Source: Streptomyces netropsis (GTDB lineage Bacteria; Actinomycetota; Actinomycetes; Streptomycetales; Streptomycetaceae). From it: a DNA stretch of 64,000 bases. Below the pieces are notes generated by a model. The model did not search any database. It was not told the origin of the DNA and worked only from the letters and a program-made list of their open reading frames with translations. The stretch is taken from contig NZ_JACHJG010000003.1 of assembly GCF_014203545.1 (NCBI RefSeq), positions 620,001-684,000 of the forward strand, read 5' to 3'. Made by a program: the position numbers and the translations under genes. The stretch's first letter is position 1. Every line of letters begins with the position of its first letter. Positions 25,607 through 34,315 of this stretch are shown piece after piece.

Positions 25607-26673
25607 CCGGTCTCATCGAGCTGGGGGGCGCCGACATGGACCCCTCACGGCGAGCCGTGCTCGGTGCCGCCGGGCTGTTCTCGGTCGCTCTGACCATCCC
25701 GCAGTATCAGGATGTCGTCGGTCGTTTCAAGACGATGAGGCGGAACCCTCGAACCCGAATCGGATACGGCGAAGTGGAAGCCGTGGCGGCGATGACGGAA
25801 CGGATCAGCGAGATCGACGACATGTTCGGTGGCCGCCACGCCCGCCCCATGGCTGCCGCGTTCCTGGTCAACACGATCGCGCCCTATCTCCAGGCCGAGG
25901 CATCGGAAGACGTGCGCAAGGCCATGCTCTCGGCAGCGGCCGACCATCTCTACCTCACCGGCTACATGGCGATGGACGAGCGTGCCGACGGCCTTGCGCA
26001 GCGGTATTACGTCAAAGCACTGGAGTTGGCCGGTGCCGCGCAGGACCACCTCACCTACTGCACGACCCTGCGCGGGATGAGCGTCCAGGCCGTCGACCTC
26101 GGCCACGGCCCTCTCTCGCTCCGCCTCGCCGACTCCGCGTCCGCCGCATCCCCCGAGGCGGGCCCCCGCATGACGGCCTTCCTGTCCGGACAGCAGGCGC
26201 ACGCGGCCGCCCAGACCGGTCACCGCGCCACCGCGCTGGCGAAGATCCGGGAAGCCGAGATCGCGATGGAGAAAGCCGAATCCAAGGCGAAGGCGTTCGG
26301 CTCGTACGACCCGTCGTCGCTGGCCTACCACGTGGCCCAAGTGCGCTACGCGCTCGGCGACAAGGAGGCCGCCATCGAAGCGCTGGAGGAGTCCGACCGC
26401 ACCCGCTACTCGATCTACCGGCGCGGGCGCGTACGACACCTCGGCCTGTTGGCCGAGAGGAAACTGGAGATCGGCCGCCTGGACGAGGCATGCGCCGACT
26501 GGCACCGGCTACTCGACGACTTCCCCCACGTGCAGTCCGGACGGTGTGACGACCGGTTCCGCGCGATGGCCGCCGCCCTCCGCCCCTACGTGAGGAACGC
26601 CCACGCCAAGGAGGTGTACGACCGGGCCAGGGCCATAGCGGCCTCCCCCCGGTCTTCGTCCCGCGAGGCGTGA
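25603..26673 (+). CDS. TPR-like protein, shortened paralogue of the upstream gene
   Basis: A 356-aa protein lacking the N-terminal HTH of its neighbour but sharing the rest: the SRRAVLGAAGLFSVAL leader-like segment, then EIDDMFGGRHARPMAAAFL (compare QIDERYGGQHGRGAVLQYL upstream) and the GLAQRYYVKALELA repeat (compare GLAQRYYLQAYALT). The ATG at 25603 overlaps the upstream TGA (ATGA), implying coupled translation. The function is unknown; a partner of the upstream regulator is the simplest idea. Confidence 0.82.
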   Translation: MTGLIELGGADMDPSRRAVLGAAGLFSVALTIPQYQDVVGRFKTMRRNPRTRIGYGEVEAVAAMTERISEIDDMFGGRHARPMAAAFLVNTIAPYLQAEASEDVRKAMLSAAADHLYLTGYMAMDERADGLAQRYYVKALELAGAAQDHLTYCTTLRGMSVQAVDLGHGPLSLRLADSASAASPEAGPRMTAFLSGQQAHAAAQTGHRATALAKIREAEIAMEKAESKAKAFGSYDPSSLAYHVAQVRYALGDKEAAIEALEESDRTRYSIYRRGRVRHLGLLAERKLEIGRLDEACADWHRLLDDFPHVQSGRCDDRFRAMAAALRPYVRNAHAKEVYDRARAIAASPRSSSREA

Positions 26674-26684
26674 CGAAGGCGCGG

Positions 26685-27227
26685 TCAGCGCCGAACGAGC
26701 CGGGCCGGGTCGAAGTCCACGGGGAAGGGTTGATCGAGGCGGGTGGTCTCGCCCGCCTGGACGAGGCGGTCGGTGTAGGTGCCGCGCTCCAGGTGGCCGA
26801 GGTAGAGGCGGGGCGCGGGTTCGAGTTCGAGGCGCCAGTAATGGGGGATGCCCGCAGCGGCGTACAGAGCGGGCTTCATCTTGCGGTCGGTGACCCGGGT
26901 CGACGGGGAGGCGATTTCGACGACCACGAGGACGTCATGGGCATCCACGGTCAGACCCGCCTCCGCCGCGGCGTCGGCATCCACCACGACGATATCGGGG
27001 ATCAGCAGCCCGTCGGGCACGACGACGTTGACGGCTTCCAGGACCTCCACCGGGGCGGCAGCGGCTTCCACGGCCACGTCCAGGAGAGCAGCCAGGCGGC
27101 GGCTCGCCCGCTGGTGCGGTACGCCGGGGCTGGGGCTCGTCACCAGCGCGCCTTCGATCAGCTCAATGCGGTGGCGCGGCTCCTCGGGCAGGGCCAGAAC
27201 GGCCTCCCGGGTCCACGGCCCCGTCAC
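26685..27227 (-). CDS. Uma2 family (DUF820) restriction-endonuclease-fold protein
   Basis: A 180-aa protein with the Uma2 pattern of a PD-(D/E)xK fold: RHRIELIEGALV, the PDIVVVD strand, then VVVEIASPSTRVTDRKMKPALYA, which contains E and K active-site positions, and AGIPHYWRLE. A nuclease is predicted, but biological roles of Uma2 proteins are largely unknown. The GTG at 27227 is the only reasonable start; it lies 16 nt after the preceding gene, with no clear ribosome binding site. Probably cotranscribed with the HTH gene upstream. Confidence 0.82.
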   Translation of the reverse strand: MTGPWTREAVLALPEEPRHRIELIEGALVTSPSPGVPHQRASRRLAALLDVAVEAAAAPVEVLEAVNVVVPDGLLIPDIVVVDADAAAEAGLTVDAHDVLVVVEIASPSTRVTDRKMKPALYAAAGIPHYWRLELEPAPRLYLGHLERGTYTDRLVQAGETTRLDQPFPVDFDPARLVRR

Positions 27228-27243
27228 CCGACCCGGCAAGCCC

Positions 27244-28209
27244 TCACCCCGCCACCCCGCCCCGCAGAACCGCCCGGACCGTCGCCGCGCCCCGCAGCGT
27301 GGCCTGGATCGCCCCCGAGACGTCCTGCGCGGCCTCCGCGCGGTCCTGGCGGCAGTGCGGGCACAGGACCTCCCCCGCCACCGGGGTGAACAGGCGCGGC
27401 TGCGTGTGCTCGCCCCGGCACTCCCGCATGCCCGCCGCCCTGGGTGCCGCGCGAGCCAAAGGCTCCTGCTCCGCGAACGACGGCACCTCCGGCATCTTGC
27501 GCAGCAACCGGTCACGCACCAGCCCCGCCGCCGAGTGCACCCGCTCCGGCAGGCCCGCCGTCAGGTCGTCGCGGAGGTCCCGCAGCGTCGCGCCGCGTAA
27601 GAGCCACTCCCCCGCCAGCGGGGCCAGCGCCCGGACGTCCTGGGCCGTCAGCCGTAGGCGGCGCTCCGTGCGGGAGACGGCCGCGAGGGCCTGGGCGCCG
27701 CGCTCCACCAGCGGGTCCGGGACCTGGCCCGGCATCACTTCCGCTGGCGCAGAAGGAACTTCCGCAGCGGCCCGGGTGGGAGGGTGGTCGGTCTTCGCCC
27801 TCGTGTTGTCTTGGGAACGACCGACGGCCCGGCCCTTCGGCTCACCGGCGGCCGGGACGCCGTCCGTCGGTGGAGCGATGGAGAGGCCGTCCCGGGCGGC
27901 CGCCGCCTCCTCAGCCGTCAGGCATACGTTCGACACCATCTGCATCGTCGACCAGCGCCCGCCCTCACCCTGCCGTCGCCACTCGAACATGTAGCCCTCG
28001 GCGGCCAGTTGACGCTTCGCCCGAATGAAGGACGTCTTCCCGATGCCCGCCCGTTTCGCCGTCTCCGACAGCGACTGGTCCACACCGTCCGGCAGCGACA
28101 ACTGCCACGTCAACAGCCGTACGGCGTCCGACGACAGCCGTGGATGGCGAATGATTTCGTTCGGTACCTGGGAGAAGAATCGCGCAGGGGCGATAACATG
28201 CCGGAACAT
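27244..28209 (-). CDS. helix-turn-helix domain protein of a Streptomyces-specific family
   Basis: A 321-aa protein. The N-terminus (FRHVIAPARFFSQVPNEII, then SSDAVRLLTWQLSLP) and the HTH (SLSETAKRAGIGKTSFIRAKRQL) resemble a replication-initiator-like winged helix widespread in Streptomyces accessory DNA. A disordered Ala/Pro-rich centre follows. Near the C-terminus a Cys-rich motif (CRGEHTQPRLF, then LCPHCRQD) could bind zinc. The start at 28209 follows family convention; an ATG at 28260 is possible. The role is unknown. Confidence 0.75.
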   Translation of the reverse strand: MFRHVIAPARFFSQVPNEIIRHPRLSSDAVRLLTWQLSLPDGVDQSLSETAKRAGIGKTSFIRAKRQLAAEGYMFEWRRQGEGGRWSTMQMVSNVCLTAEEAAAARDGLSIAPPTDGVPAAGEPKGRAVGRSQDNTRAKTDHPPTRAAAEVPSAPAEVMPGQVPDPLVERGAQALAAVSRTERRLRLTAQDVRALAPLAGEWLLRGATLRDLRDDLTAGLPERVHSAAGLVRDRLLRKMPEVPSFAEQEPLARAAPRAAGMRECRGEHTQPRLFTPVAGEVLCPHCRQDRAEAAQDVSGAIQATLRGAATVRAVLRGGVAG

Positions 28210-28328
28210 TCTCAAGGACCATCTTTCCTTGCGGGTGTAGGCCCCCCTCGCCGGTTGCACCCAGCGTCGGGGGCCGCTTCGTTACCGTACGAAGCCGCCC
28301 GATCACCCCGCACCGTAGCGCACGAAAA

Positions 28329-28360
28329 GGCCCTCCCGGCGGTGTTCCGCCGGGAGGGCC
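28329..28360 (-). terminator. terminator of the L,D-transpeptidase gene
   Basis: A perfect 14-bp inverted repeat (28329-28342 with 28347-28360) with a TGTT loop. It lies 23 nt beyond the stop of the L,D-transpeptidase gene on the minus strand and is followed there by AAAA-complement T residues. Confidence 0.88.
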
Positions 28361-28383
28361 CCTTCTGTGCTACAGGCTCGGGC

Positions 28384-29637
28384 TCACGCGCCCGTCGCGC
28401 TGCCCGCGACCCACGCGTTCCAGTCCATGTTCCAACCGTTGAGGCCGTTGTCCGGAGAGATCGTCTTGTCGTTCGAGCCCTTGACCTCGACGACGTCACC
28501 GATCTGCGAGTTCTCGAAGAACCAGGCACCCGACGTCGACGGGTCGTCGGCGCCCTGCTTGTCCGCGAGACCGATGCAGCCGTGGCTGGTGTTCACCGAG
28601 CCGAAGATGCCGCTGCCCCAGTAGTTGCCGTGGATGAACGTGCCCGACGTGGACAGGCGCATCGCGTGCGGCACGTCCTTGATGTCGTACTCGCCCTTGC
28701 CGTCGCCCTTGGTGAAGCCGACGGTCGAGCCGTCCATCCGGGTCTCCTTGAACTTCTCGGAGATCACCATCTTGCCGTTGTACGTCGGGTTGTCGGGGCT
28801 GCCCGCGGAGATCGGGATGGTCTTGATGGTCTTGCCGTCGCGGACCACCGTCATCTGGTGGGACTTGACGTCGACCGTGGCGACCTGGGCGTGACCGATC
28901 TTGAAATTGACCGTCTTCTTCTGGACGCCCTTGATGCCCGGCGCGCCCTCCACCCCGTCGAGGTCCAGCTTCAGGGTGACGTCGGAGTTGGCCTTCCAGT
29001 ACTCCTGCGGGCGGAAGTCGATCCGCTGGTCACCGAACCAGTGACCGACGACCTTCTGGCCGCTGCTGGAGTTGACCGTGATGGCGGACTGGACGGCCTT
29101 GCGGTCCTTGATCGGCTTGTCGAAGTTGATCGACACGGGCATGCCGGCGCCGACGGTCGAGCCGTCCTCCGGCGTGAAGGAGCCGATGAAGCTGTTGGTC
29201 GGCGAGACGGTGGAGAAGGAGGAGTGCTCCGTCGCCTTGCGGCCCTCGGAGTCCTTGGCCTCGGCGACGACCTTGTACTTGGTCGAACGCTCGAGCTGCT
29301 TCGCCGGCTTCCACGACTTCTTGTCCGGCGATATTGAACCCTCGACCGGGGTGCCCTTTTCGGTCGTCATCTTGACGCTCGTGAGCTCGCCGTCACTGAC
29401 GGTGACCTGGGTCGCATCGCTGGCGATGCCGGCGTTGGTGGTCCCGCCCTTCGGCGTGATCTTGATCTGCGCCTTGGACGCGTCCTTGGCGGCAGCGGCG
29501 TCGACCTGGTTCTGCGACTTGCCGGAGCCGCCGCTCTTGGCCTCGTCGTCGCCTCCGCCGCACGCGGCGAGAGTCAGTACACCGCCGAGCACGGCGGCCG
29601 CGGCCACCAGGCTCTTGCGGCGCTTGCCGTACGTCAT
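28384..29637 (-). CDS. L,D-transpeptidase lipoprotein (Ig-like plus YkuD)
   Basis: Forms 3-3 cross-links in peptidoglycan. A 417-aa lipoprotein: lipobox LTLAAC with Cys26, Ser/Gly linker, two Ig-like domains (about 50-250) as in mycobacterial LdtMt2, then a YkuD domain with FIHGNYWG and SHGC (351-354, catalytic Cys354). The C-terminal DWNAWV tail is typical of this class. The ATG at 29637 is preferred because GGAGAAG sits 6 nt upstream; an ATG at 29652 is the alternative. Confidence 0.93.
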   Translation of the reverse strand: MTYGKRRKSLVAAAAVLGGVLTLAACGGGDDEAKSGGSGKSQNQVDAAAAKDASKAQIKITPKGGTTNAGIASDATQVTVSDGELTSVKMTTEKGTPVEGSISPDKKSWKPAKQLERSTKYKVVAEAKDSEGRKATEHSSFSTVSPTNSFIGSFTPEDGSTVGAGMPVSINFDKPIKDRKAVQSAITVNSSSGQKVVGHWFGDQRIDFRPQEYWKANSDVTLKLDLDGVEGAPGIKGVQKKTVNFKIGHAQVATVDVKSHQMTVVRDGKTIKTIPISAGSPDNPTYNGKMVISEKFKETRMDGSTVGFTKGDGKGEYDIKDVPHAMRLSTSGTFIHGNYWGSGIFGSVNTSHGCIGLADKQGADDPSTSGAWFFENSQIGDVVEVKGSNDKTISPDNGLNGWNMDWNAWVAGSATGA

Positions 29638-29970
29638 CACACGCTTCTCCATTGCTCCTGGACCCCGAAATCCCGAGCCGAATCGTGGGGCAACACGTAT
29701 CCCGGCTACTGCTTAAGGAACGCCTGCACCGTTTCGTCCGTTCCACACCTCGGGAAAGTGTGGGCAAGACCACGCGGAACCACGCCAGTAAAGACCCTCC
29801 GGACTCCAACGAGGAAACCGGTGAGGCCGATCCGGACAGTGACCACGCGGACAGGTCGGTGGGGGCCACGACTTCCCCCGGATCCATCTGTATCACTAAC
29901 ATCGGGTCAGTCGGGATTCACACAAGATCCACGACCCCCAACTCTTCGTCACTTCAAGGGGGATCATCCC
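29638..29970. other. divergent intergenic region, no gene seen
   Basis: A 333-nt region between the L,D-transpeptidase and the LAxTG protein genes. It should contain both promoters. On the minus strand a GGAAC occurs about 100 nt before the transpeptidase start, which could be an ECF -35, but I cannot match a -10 with confidence. No coding region is supported. Confidence 0.45.
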
Positions 29971-30291
29971 GTGACCGCACGCCGACCGCTGCTGACCGCC
30001 GTCGCCGCCGGTTCGCTGCTGTGTGCGGTGTGGTTCGTACCGACCGCCAATGCGACGGCAGAACGTTCCACCCACGCTTCCGCGGCCGCACAGGACCGCG
30101 CCGCGTCGGCGCCCCGGCAGTCCGCCGGATCACCCGCCTCCGGCGCCGTCGCCGGTAGCGGGCAGCTCGCCCTCGCGAATACGGGCGGCTTCGACACCAC
30201 CCCGTACGTCATCGGCGGTATCGCCTTCGTCGGTGCGGGTGGCGCCCTGGTCACCGTCGCCGTGCGCAGGTCGCGCCAGGCGGTTCGGTAG
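29971..30291 (+). CDS. small LAxTG surface protein (class E sortase substrate)
   Basis: A 106-aa secreted protein: a signal peptide (residues 4-29, ending ANATA), a short Ala/Ser-rich mature region of about 40 residues, then LANTG followed by a hydrophobic helix (PYVIGGIAFVGAGGALVTVAV) and RRSRQAVR. LAxTG is the recognition motif of Streptomyces class E sortases, so this protein should be covalently attached to peptidoglycan. The very short mature part suggests a stalk or spacer. The GTG start has AAGGGGG about 10 nt upstream. Confidence 0.85.
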   Translation: MTARRPLLTAVAAGSLLCAVWFVPTANATAERSTHASAAAQDRAASAPRQSAGSPASGAVAGSGQLALANTGGFDTTPYVIGGIAFVGAGGALVTVAVRRSRQAVR

Positions 30292-30346
30292 CTTCGTTCG
30301 ACACCTCCATTCGACCGCGGAACACCTCCGGAGCGGAAGGGCCGAA

Positions 30347-30393
30347 AGGCCCTGCCGGGCGGGGGCCGCGGGCCCACCACCCCGACAGGGCCT
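30347..30393. terminator. imperfect terminator hairpin between LAxTG gene and hutH
   Basis: Outer arms AGGCCCTG (30347-30354) and CAGGGCCT (30386-30393) are perfect, continued inwards by G-rich/C-rich stretches with mismatches. It lies between convergent gene ends. Confidence 0.6.
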
Positions 30394-30431
30394 GGTCAAG
30401 CAAAAGTAAAGCCGCAGGTCGGACGGGCTTG

Positions 30432-31976
30432 CTAGGCCAGCGGACCCGTCACCGTCTCGGCCGCCTCGACGAGCTTCCCGGCGCGGACGAACGCGTCGGC
30501 CGCCGCCAGGTCGGGGGCGAGGAAACGGTCCTCGCCCGGGCCCTCGACCCCCGCCGCGCGTACGGCGCGCAGCACGGCCCGCGTGGCGGGCGCGGGCTCC
30601 AGGCCCTCGCGCAGCTCGATCGCGCGGGTCGCGGCGACCAGCTCGACGGCGACGATCTTGGACAGGGCGTCAACGGCGGTACGCAGTTTGCGCGCCGCCG
30701 ACCAGCCCATGGAGACGTGGTCCTCCTGCATCGCGGAGGAGGGGATCGAGTCCACGGAGGCGGGGACGGCCAGCCGCTTCATCTCGCTGACCAGGGCGGC
30801 CTGCGTGTACTGGGCGATCATCAGACCGGAGTCCACGCCCGGGTCACCCGCCAGGAACGGCGGCAGGCCGTGCGAGCGGTTCTTGTCCAGCAGCCGGTCC
30901 GTGCGGCGCTCGGCGATGGAGCCGAGGTCGGCGGCGGCGATGGCGAGGAAGTCCAGGACGTACGCGACGGGGGCGCCGTGGAAGTTGCCGTTGGACTCCA
31001 CGCGGCCGTCGGGCAGCACGACGGGGTTGTCGACGGCGGCGGCCAGCTCGCGGTCGGCGACCAGCCGGGCGTGCGCGAGGGTGTCGCGGCCCGCGCCCGC
31101 GACCTGCGGGGCGCAGCGGATCGAGTACGCGTCCTGGACGCGCGGCGCGTCGTCCTGGTGGTGCCCGGTCAGCCCCGAACCGGTCAGCACGCGGAGCATG
31201 TTGTCCGCGCTGGAGCCCTGGCCGGGGTGCGGGCGGATGGCGTGCAGCTCGGGCGCGAGGACCTTCTCGGAACCGAGCAGGGCCTCCAGCGAGAGCGCGG
31301 CGGTGATGTCGGCGGAGGTGACCAGGCGGGCGAGGTCCGCGCAGGCCATGACCAGCATGCCGAGCATGCCGTCGGTGCCGTTGAGGAGCGCGAGGCCCTC
31401 CTTCTCCCGCAGCTCGACCGGCTCGATGCCGTGTGCGGCGAGCAGCTCGGCGGCCGGGCGCAGCACCCCGTCGGGGCCCTCGGCGTCACCCTCACCCATG
31501 AGGGTGAGCGCGCAGTGGGAGAGCGGCGCGAGGTCGCCGGAGCAGCCGAGGGAGCCGTATTCGTGGACGACGGGGGTGATGCCGGCGTTGAGGATCGCGG
31601 CCATGGTCTCGACGACGAGGGGGCGGACGCCCGTATGACCGGAGGCCACGGTCTTCAGCCGCAGGAACATCAGCGCCCGGACGACCTCGCGCTCCACGCG
31701 CGGGCCCATGCCGGCGGCGTGCGAGCGCACGATGTTGCGCTGGAGCTGGGCGCGCAGGTCGGGGCTGATGTGACGGACGGCGAGGGCACCGAAGCCGGTG
31801 GAGACGCCGTAGACGGGGTCGGGCTTGGCGGCCAGATCGTCGATGATCTGCCGCGCCGCGGCGACGGCCGCGAGCGCCTCGTCCGACACGACGACCCGGG
31901 CGCCGTCACGCGCCACGGCGATCACGTCCTCCGCGGTCGTCCCGGTCGTCCCCACCACCACAGTGTGCATATCCAT
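30432..31976 (-). CDS. hutH: histidine ammonia-lyase
   Basis: First step of histidine catabolism: histidine to urocanate plus ammonia. Its 514 aa is normal. The MIO prosthetic group precursor is Cys-Ser-Gly at residues 145-147 (GSLGCSGDLAPL) where most family members have Ala-Ser-Gly; I recall that Streptomyces HutH typically has the Cys form. NGNFHGAP and QDAYSIRCAPQ motifs are intact. The start at 31976 fits the nearly leaderless promoter seen just upstream; an in-frame ATG at 31970 (MHTVVVG) is close. Confidence 0.95.
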   Translation of the reverse strand: MDMHTVVVGTTGTTAEDVIAVARDGARVVVSDEALAAVAAARQIIDDLAAKPDPVYGVSTGFGALAVRHISPDLRAQLQRNIVRSHAAGMGPRVEREVVRALMFLRLKTVASGHTGVRPLVVETMAAILNAGITPVVHEYGSLGCSGDLAPLSHCALTLMGEGDAEGPDGVLRPAAELLAAHGIEPVELREKEGLALLNGTDGMLGMLVMACADLARLVTSADITAALSLEALLGSEKVLAPELHAIRPHPGQGSSADNMLRVLTGSGLTGHHQDDAPRVQDAYSIRCAPQVAGAGRDTLAHARLVADRELAAAVDNPVVLPDGRVESNGNFHGAPVAYVLDFLAIAAADLGSIAERRTDRLLDKNRSHGLPPFLAGDPGVDSGLMIAQYTQAALVSEMKRLAVPASVDSIPSSAMQEDHVSMGWSAARKLRTAVDALSKIVAVELVAATRAIELREGLEPAPATRAVLRAVRAAGVEGPGEDRFLAPDLAAADAFVRAGKLVEAAETVTGPLA

Positions 31977-31984
31977 ATTCAGGC

Positions 31985-32013
31985 ACCCTAGAGACTGAAT
32001 CGCTTACTGTCAC
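31985..32013 (-). promoter_or_regulatory. hutH promoter (GTGACA, 17 bp, TAGGGT)
   Basis: On the minus strand a -35 GTGACA (32008-32013) and a -10 TAGGGT (31985-31990) are separated by 17 bp. The -10 ends 8 nt before the ATG at 31976, so the transcript would have almost no leader. A 6-bp dyad ATTCAG (31977-31982) with CTGAAT (31995-32000) straddles the -10 and could be an operator. Confidence 0.7.
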
Positions 32014-32130
32014 TAGGTCTCGGCCATTGGCCTCGGACGGGCCCCGACGAGGGCCTTTGCGTGCCTTGACGCCTCCACTCCGTAACAACGCCAGGTGGCG
32101 GCCCCGGCATGCCCGACGCCCGCAGTCCCG

Positions 32131-33324
32131 TCACGGTCTGCGGCCGCGGAAGCGGCGGCGTTCGGCCTGCGGGGGCGTGGGCGGGCGGTCGGCGAGGCGG
32201 ACGACCGGGTCCTCGGGGCCGCCCTCGCGGCCCGCGACGACCGGTTTCGGCTCGCGTGCCGCCTTCGCGCGGTACTGGGCCGCGTCCGCGAGGCGGAACA
32301 GACGGCGGGCGGAGCGCACGTCCCCGATCGGGTCGCCCGTCGAGGCGATCCCGCAGGCCACCCCCTCGCCGAACTCCAACTCCGCCGCCCGGCGGCACAG
32401 TTCCTCCGCCACCCGCACCACGTCGTCCGCCGGGTGGCCCACCGTCAGAAGGCAGAACTCGTCTCCGCCGAGCCGCGCCGCCAGCGCCCCCGGCAGCTTC
32501 GCCCCGCACAGCGACAGCACCGAGCCGAACCGTTCCAGCAGCCGGTCGCCCACCGCGTGGCCCAGCGTGTCGTTGACCCGTTTCAGCCCGTTCAGATCGC
32601 ACACCACCAGGCTGACGACCACACCGTCCGCCAGGTGCCGCTCCACGGCCTCGTCGAGCCGCGCGTCGACCGCGCGGCGGTTGGCGAGACCGGTCAGGGG
32701 ATCGGTGAAGGCGAGCTTGCGGACCTCCTCCAGCCGTTCGGTCTGCGCGATGCCCGCCGCCGCCACGGCGGCCAGGACGGTGGCGAAGTCGGCGTCCGCG
32801 CGGTCGAACGCGGGCGCGCCCGGCGGGCGCGCCACATACAGCTCGCCCCATGCCCGCCCGTGCAGCACGATCGGGGCGACGACACAGCTGCCGCGCCCCC
32901 GTCGGCGCAGGCCGTGCGCCCGTCCCGGTCCGTACGTACCGCCGTACGCACCCGAGCCGCCGGCCGCCTCTTCCGGGGCCGCGGCGGTCTCCACCCAGGC
33001 GTGCGGCTCGCCGCCGCCCACCCACTCGTCGTGCAGGAACTCCGCGATCTCGGGGAAGTCGTGCACGGGGTAGGACTCGTCGACCGGGAACCGCTCCTCG
33101 CCCTCGGCCCGCTCACCGGCGTTCACCAGGACCCGCAGCCGCCCGCGGGCCCGCTCCCACGCCGAGACGGCCGCGAACGTGCCCTCCAGGGCACGCCGCG
33201 CGCCCTCCGCCGCGGCGTCGACGGTTTCCAGCGGGGTGCGCGCCGCCGCCATCGCCTGCGCCAGTTCCACCACGGCGCGCAGTCGGCCGTCGCACTCCCC
33301 GTCACCTGCCACCCCGAGCCTCAC
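32131..33324 (-). CDS. cdgE: GAF-GGDEF diguanylate cyclase
   Basis: Predicted to make cyclic di-GMP. An N-terminal GAF-like domain (about residues 5-190) is followed by a GGDEF domain with LAFTDPLTGLANRRA, an intact RLGGDEF active site and no RxxD inhibitory site five residues before it. The C-terminal tail is Arg/Pro-rich. The symbol rests on domain layout and on my recollection that cdgE neighbours hutH in S. coelicolor. The GTG at 33324 is chosen because the in-frame extension to an ATG at 33423 looks non-coding and AT-rich; no strong Shine-Dalgarno is present. Confidence 0.85.
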   Translation of the reverse strand: MRLGVAGDGECDGRLRAVVELAQAMAAARTPLETVDAAAEGARRALEGTFAAVSAWERARGRLRVLVNAGERAEGEERFPVDESYPVHDFPEIAEFLHDEWVGGGEPHAWVETAAAPEEAAGGSGAYGGTYGPGRAHGLRRRGRGSCVVAPIVLHGRAWGELYVARPPGAPAFDRADADFATVLAAVAAAGIAQTERLEEVRKLAFTDPLTGLANRRAVDARLDEAVERHLADGVVVSLVVCDLNGLKRVNDTLGHAVGDRLLERFGSVLSLCGAKLPGALAARLGGDEFCLLTVGHPADDVVRVAEELCRRAAELEFGEGVACGIASTGDPIGDVRSARRLFRLADAAQYRAKAAREPKPVVAGREGGPEDPVVRLADRPPTPPQAERRRFRGRRP

Positions 33325-33452
33325 ATTCCGTCGCCGCGTGCAGCCTTCGCACTCCAGCGTAAGAATTGTGGACCCGTTCCGCCCATTCCGCTTCGCCACG
33401 CAGCAGTCAGTTTCTGCCGACATCGACGCTGATGAGCGTGGCTATCGGCTTA

Positions 33453-34247
33453 TTACTCGGCTGGCCAGTTCGGCGTCCGCTTCTCGTTGAACGCGGCCAC
33501 GCCCTCCGCGCGGTCAGCGGAGAAGGCCACGGACCGCCACGCCGCGTCCTCGACCTCCAGCCCCGCCCGCAGGTCCAGCCCGTGCCCCAGCCGCAGCGCC
33601 CGCTTCGCGGCCCGCAGCCCCACGGGCGAGTTGGCGGCCATCCGGTGCGCGAGCGCCAGCGCCTCGGTGCGGTCCTGGCCCTCGGGGACGAGCTGGTCCA
33701 CCAGGCCCAAGTCCCGCGCCTCCTCGGCCGGCACGCGCCGCGCGGAGAAGATCAGCTCGGCGGCGCGGGCGGCGCCCACCCGGCGCGGCAGCAGCTGCGT
33801 CCCGCCACCGCCGGGGATCACCCCCACGGACACCTCGGGCAGGCCCACCACGGCCGTCCGGTCCGCGACGATCACATCGCAGGACAGCGCCAGTTCGAAG
33901 CCGCCGCCGAGGGCGAAGCCGTGCACGGCCGCGATGGCCGGTACGGGCAGCTCCAGGACGCCGGTGTAGGCGGCACGGGCGTGCGGGCGCTGGCGCCCCA
34001 GGTCGGCGTCGGTGAAGGAATTGCGCTCCTTGAGGTCCGCGCCGACGCAGAAGGCCCGCTCGTGGGTGGAGGTGAGGACGACGACCCGGACGCCGGGGTC
34101 GGCGGCGAGGGCGGCGGTGGCCTCCGCGATCCGGCGGCCCATCTCCGTCGAGACGGCGTTCATGGCCTTGGGCCGGTCCAGGGCCAGCTCGGCGACGTGG
34201 CCGTGTTTGATGACCGCGACCCATTCACCGAAGCGCTGCTCACTCAT
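33453..34247 (-). CDS. enoyl-CoA hydratase/isomerase family protein
   Basis: A 264-aa crotonase-fold protein with the oxyanion-hole motifs ERAFCVGADLKERNS and AVHGFALGGGFELALSCD, and VGVIPGGGGTQLLPR with the hydratase-type Gly/Glu region. It is probably a fatty-acid or branched-chain amino acid catabolic hydratase. Closest in motif to the AUH/methylglutaconyl-CoA hydratase-like group, but the exact substrate is not determined. Upstream lies the tandem 62-bp repeat array. Confidence 0.88.
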   Translation of the reverse strand: MSEQRFGEWVAVIKHGHVAELALDRPKAMNAVSTEMGRRIAEATAALAADPGVRVVVLTSTHERAFCVGADLKERNSFTDADLGRQRPHARAAYTGVLELPVPAIAAVHGFALGGGFELALSCDVIVADRTAVVGLPEVSVGVIPGGGGTQLLPRRVGAARAAELIFSARRVPAEEARDLGLVDQLVPEGQDRTEALALAHRMAANSPVGLRAAKRALRLGHGLDLRAGLEVEDAAWRSVAFSADRAEGVAAFNEKRTPNWPAE

Positions 34248-34315
34248 GCGACGACCTCCGCGGTGCGTTAACGACCGTAAACCTGTCGCGTTGGATCATC
34301 GCACCGGCCGAAGGC

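Noticed and set aside
33325..33423. N-terminal extension of the GGDEF protein to an ATG at 33423
   Set aside because: The extra 33 codons are AT-richer and Cys/Arg-rich, unlike a GAF domain N-terminus, and look like promoter DNA. The GTG at 33324 fits related proteins better, though it is not proven.
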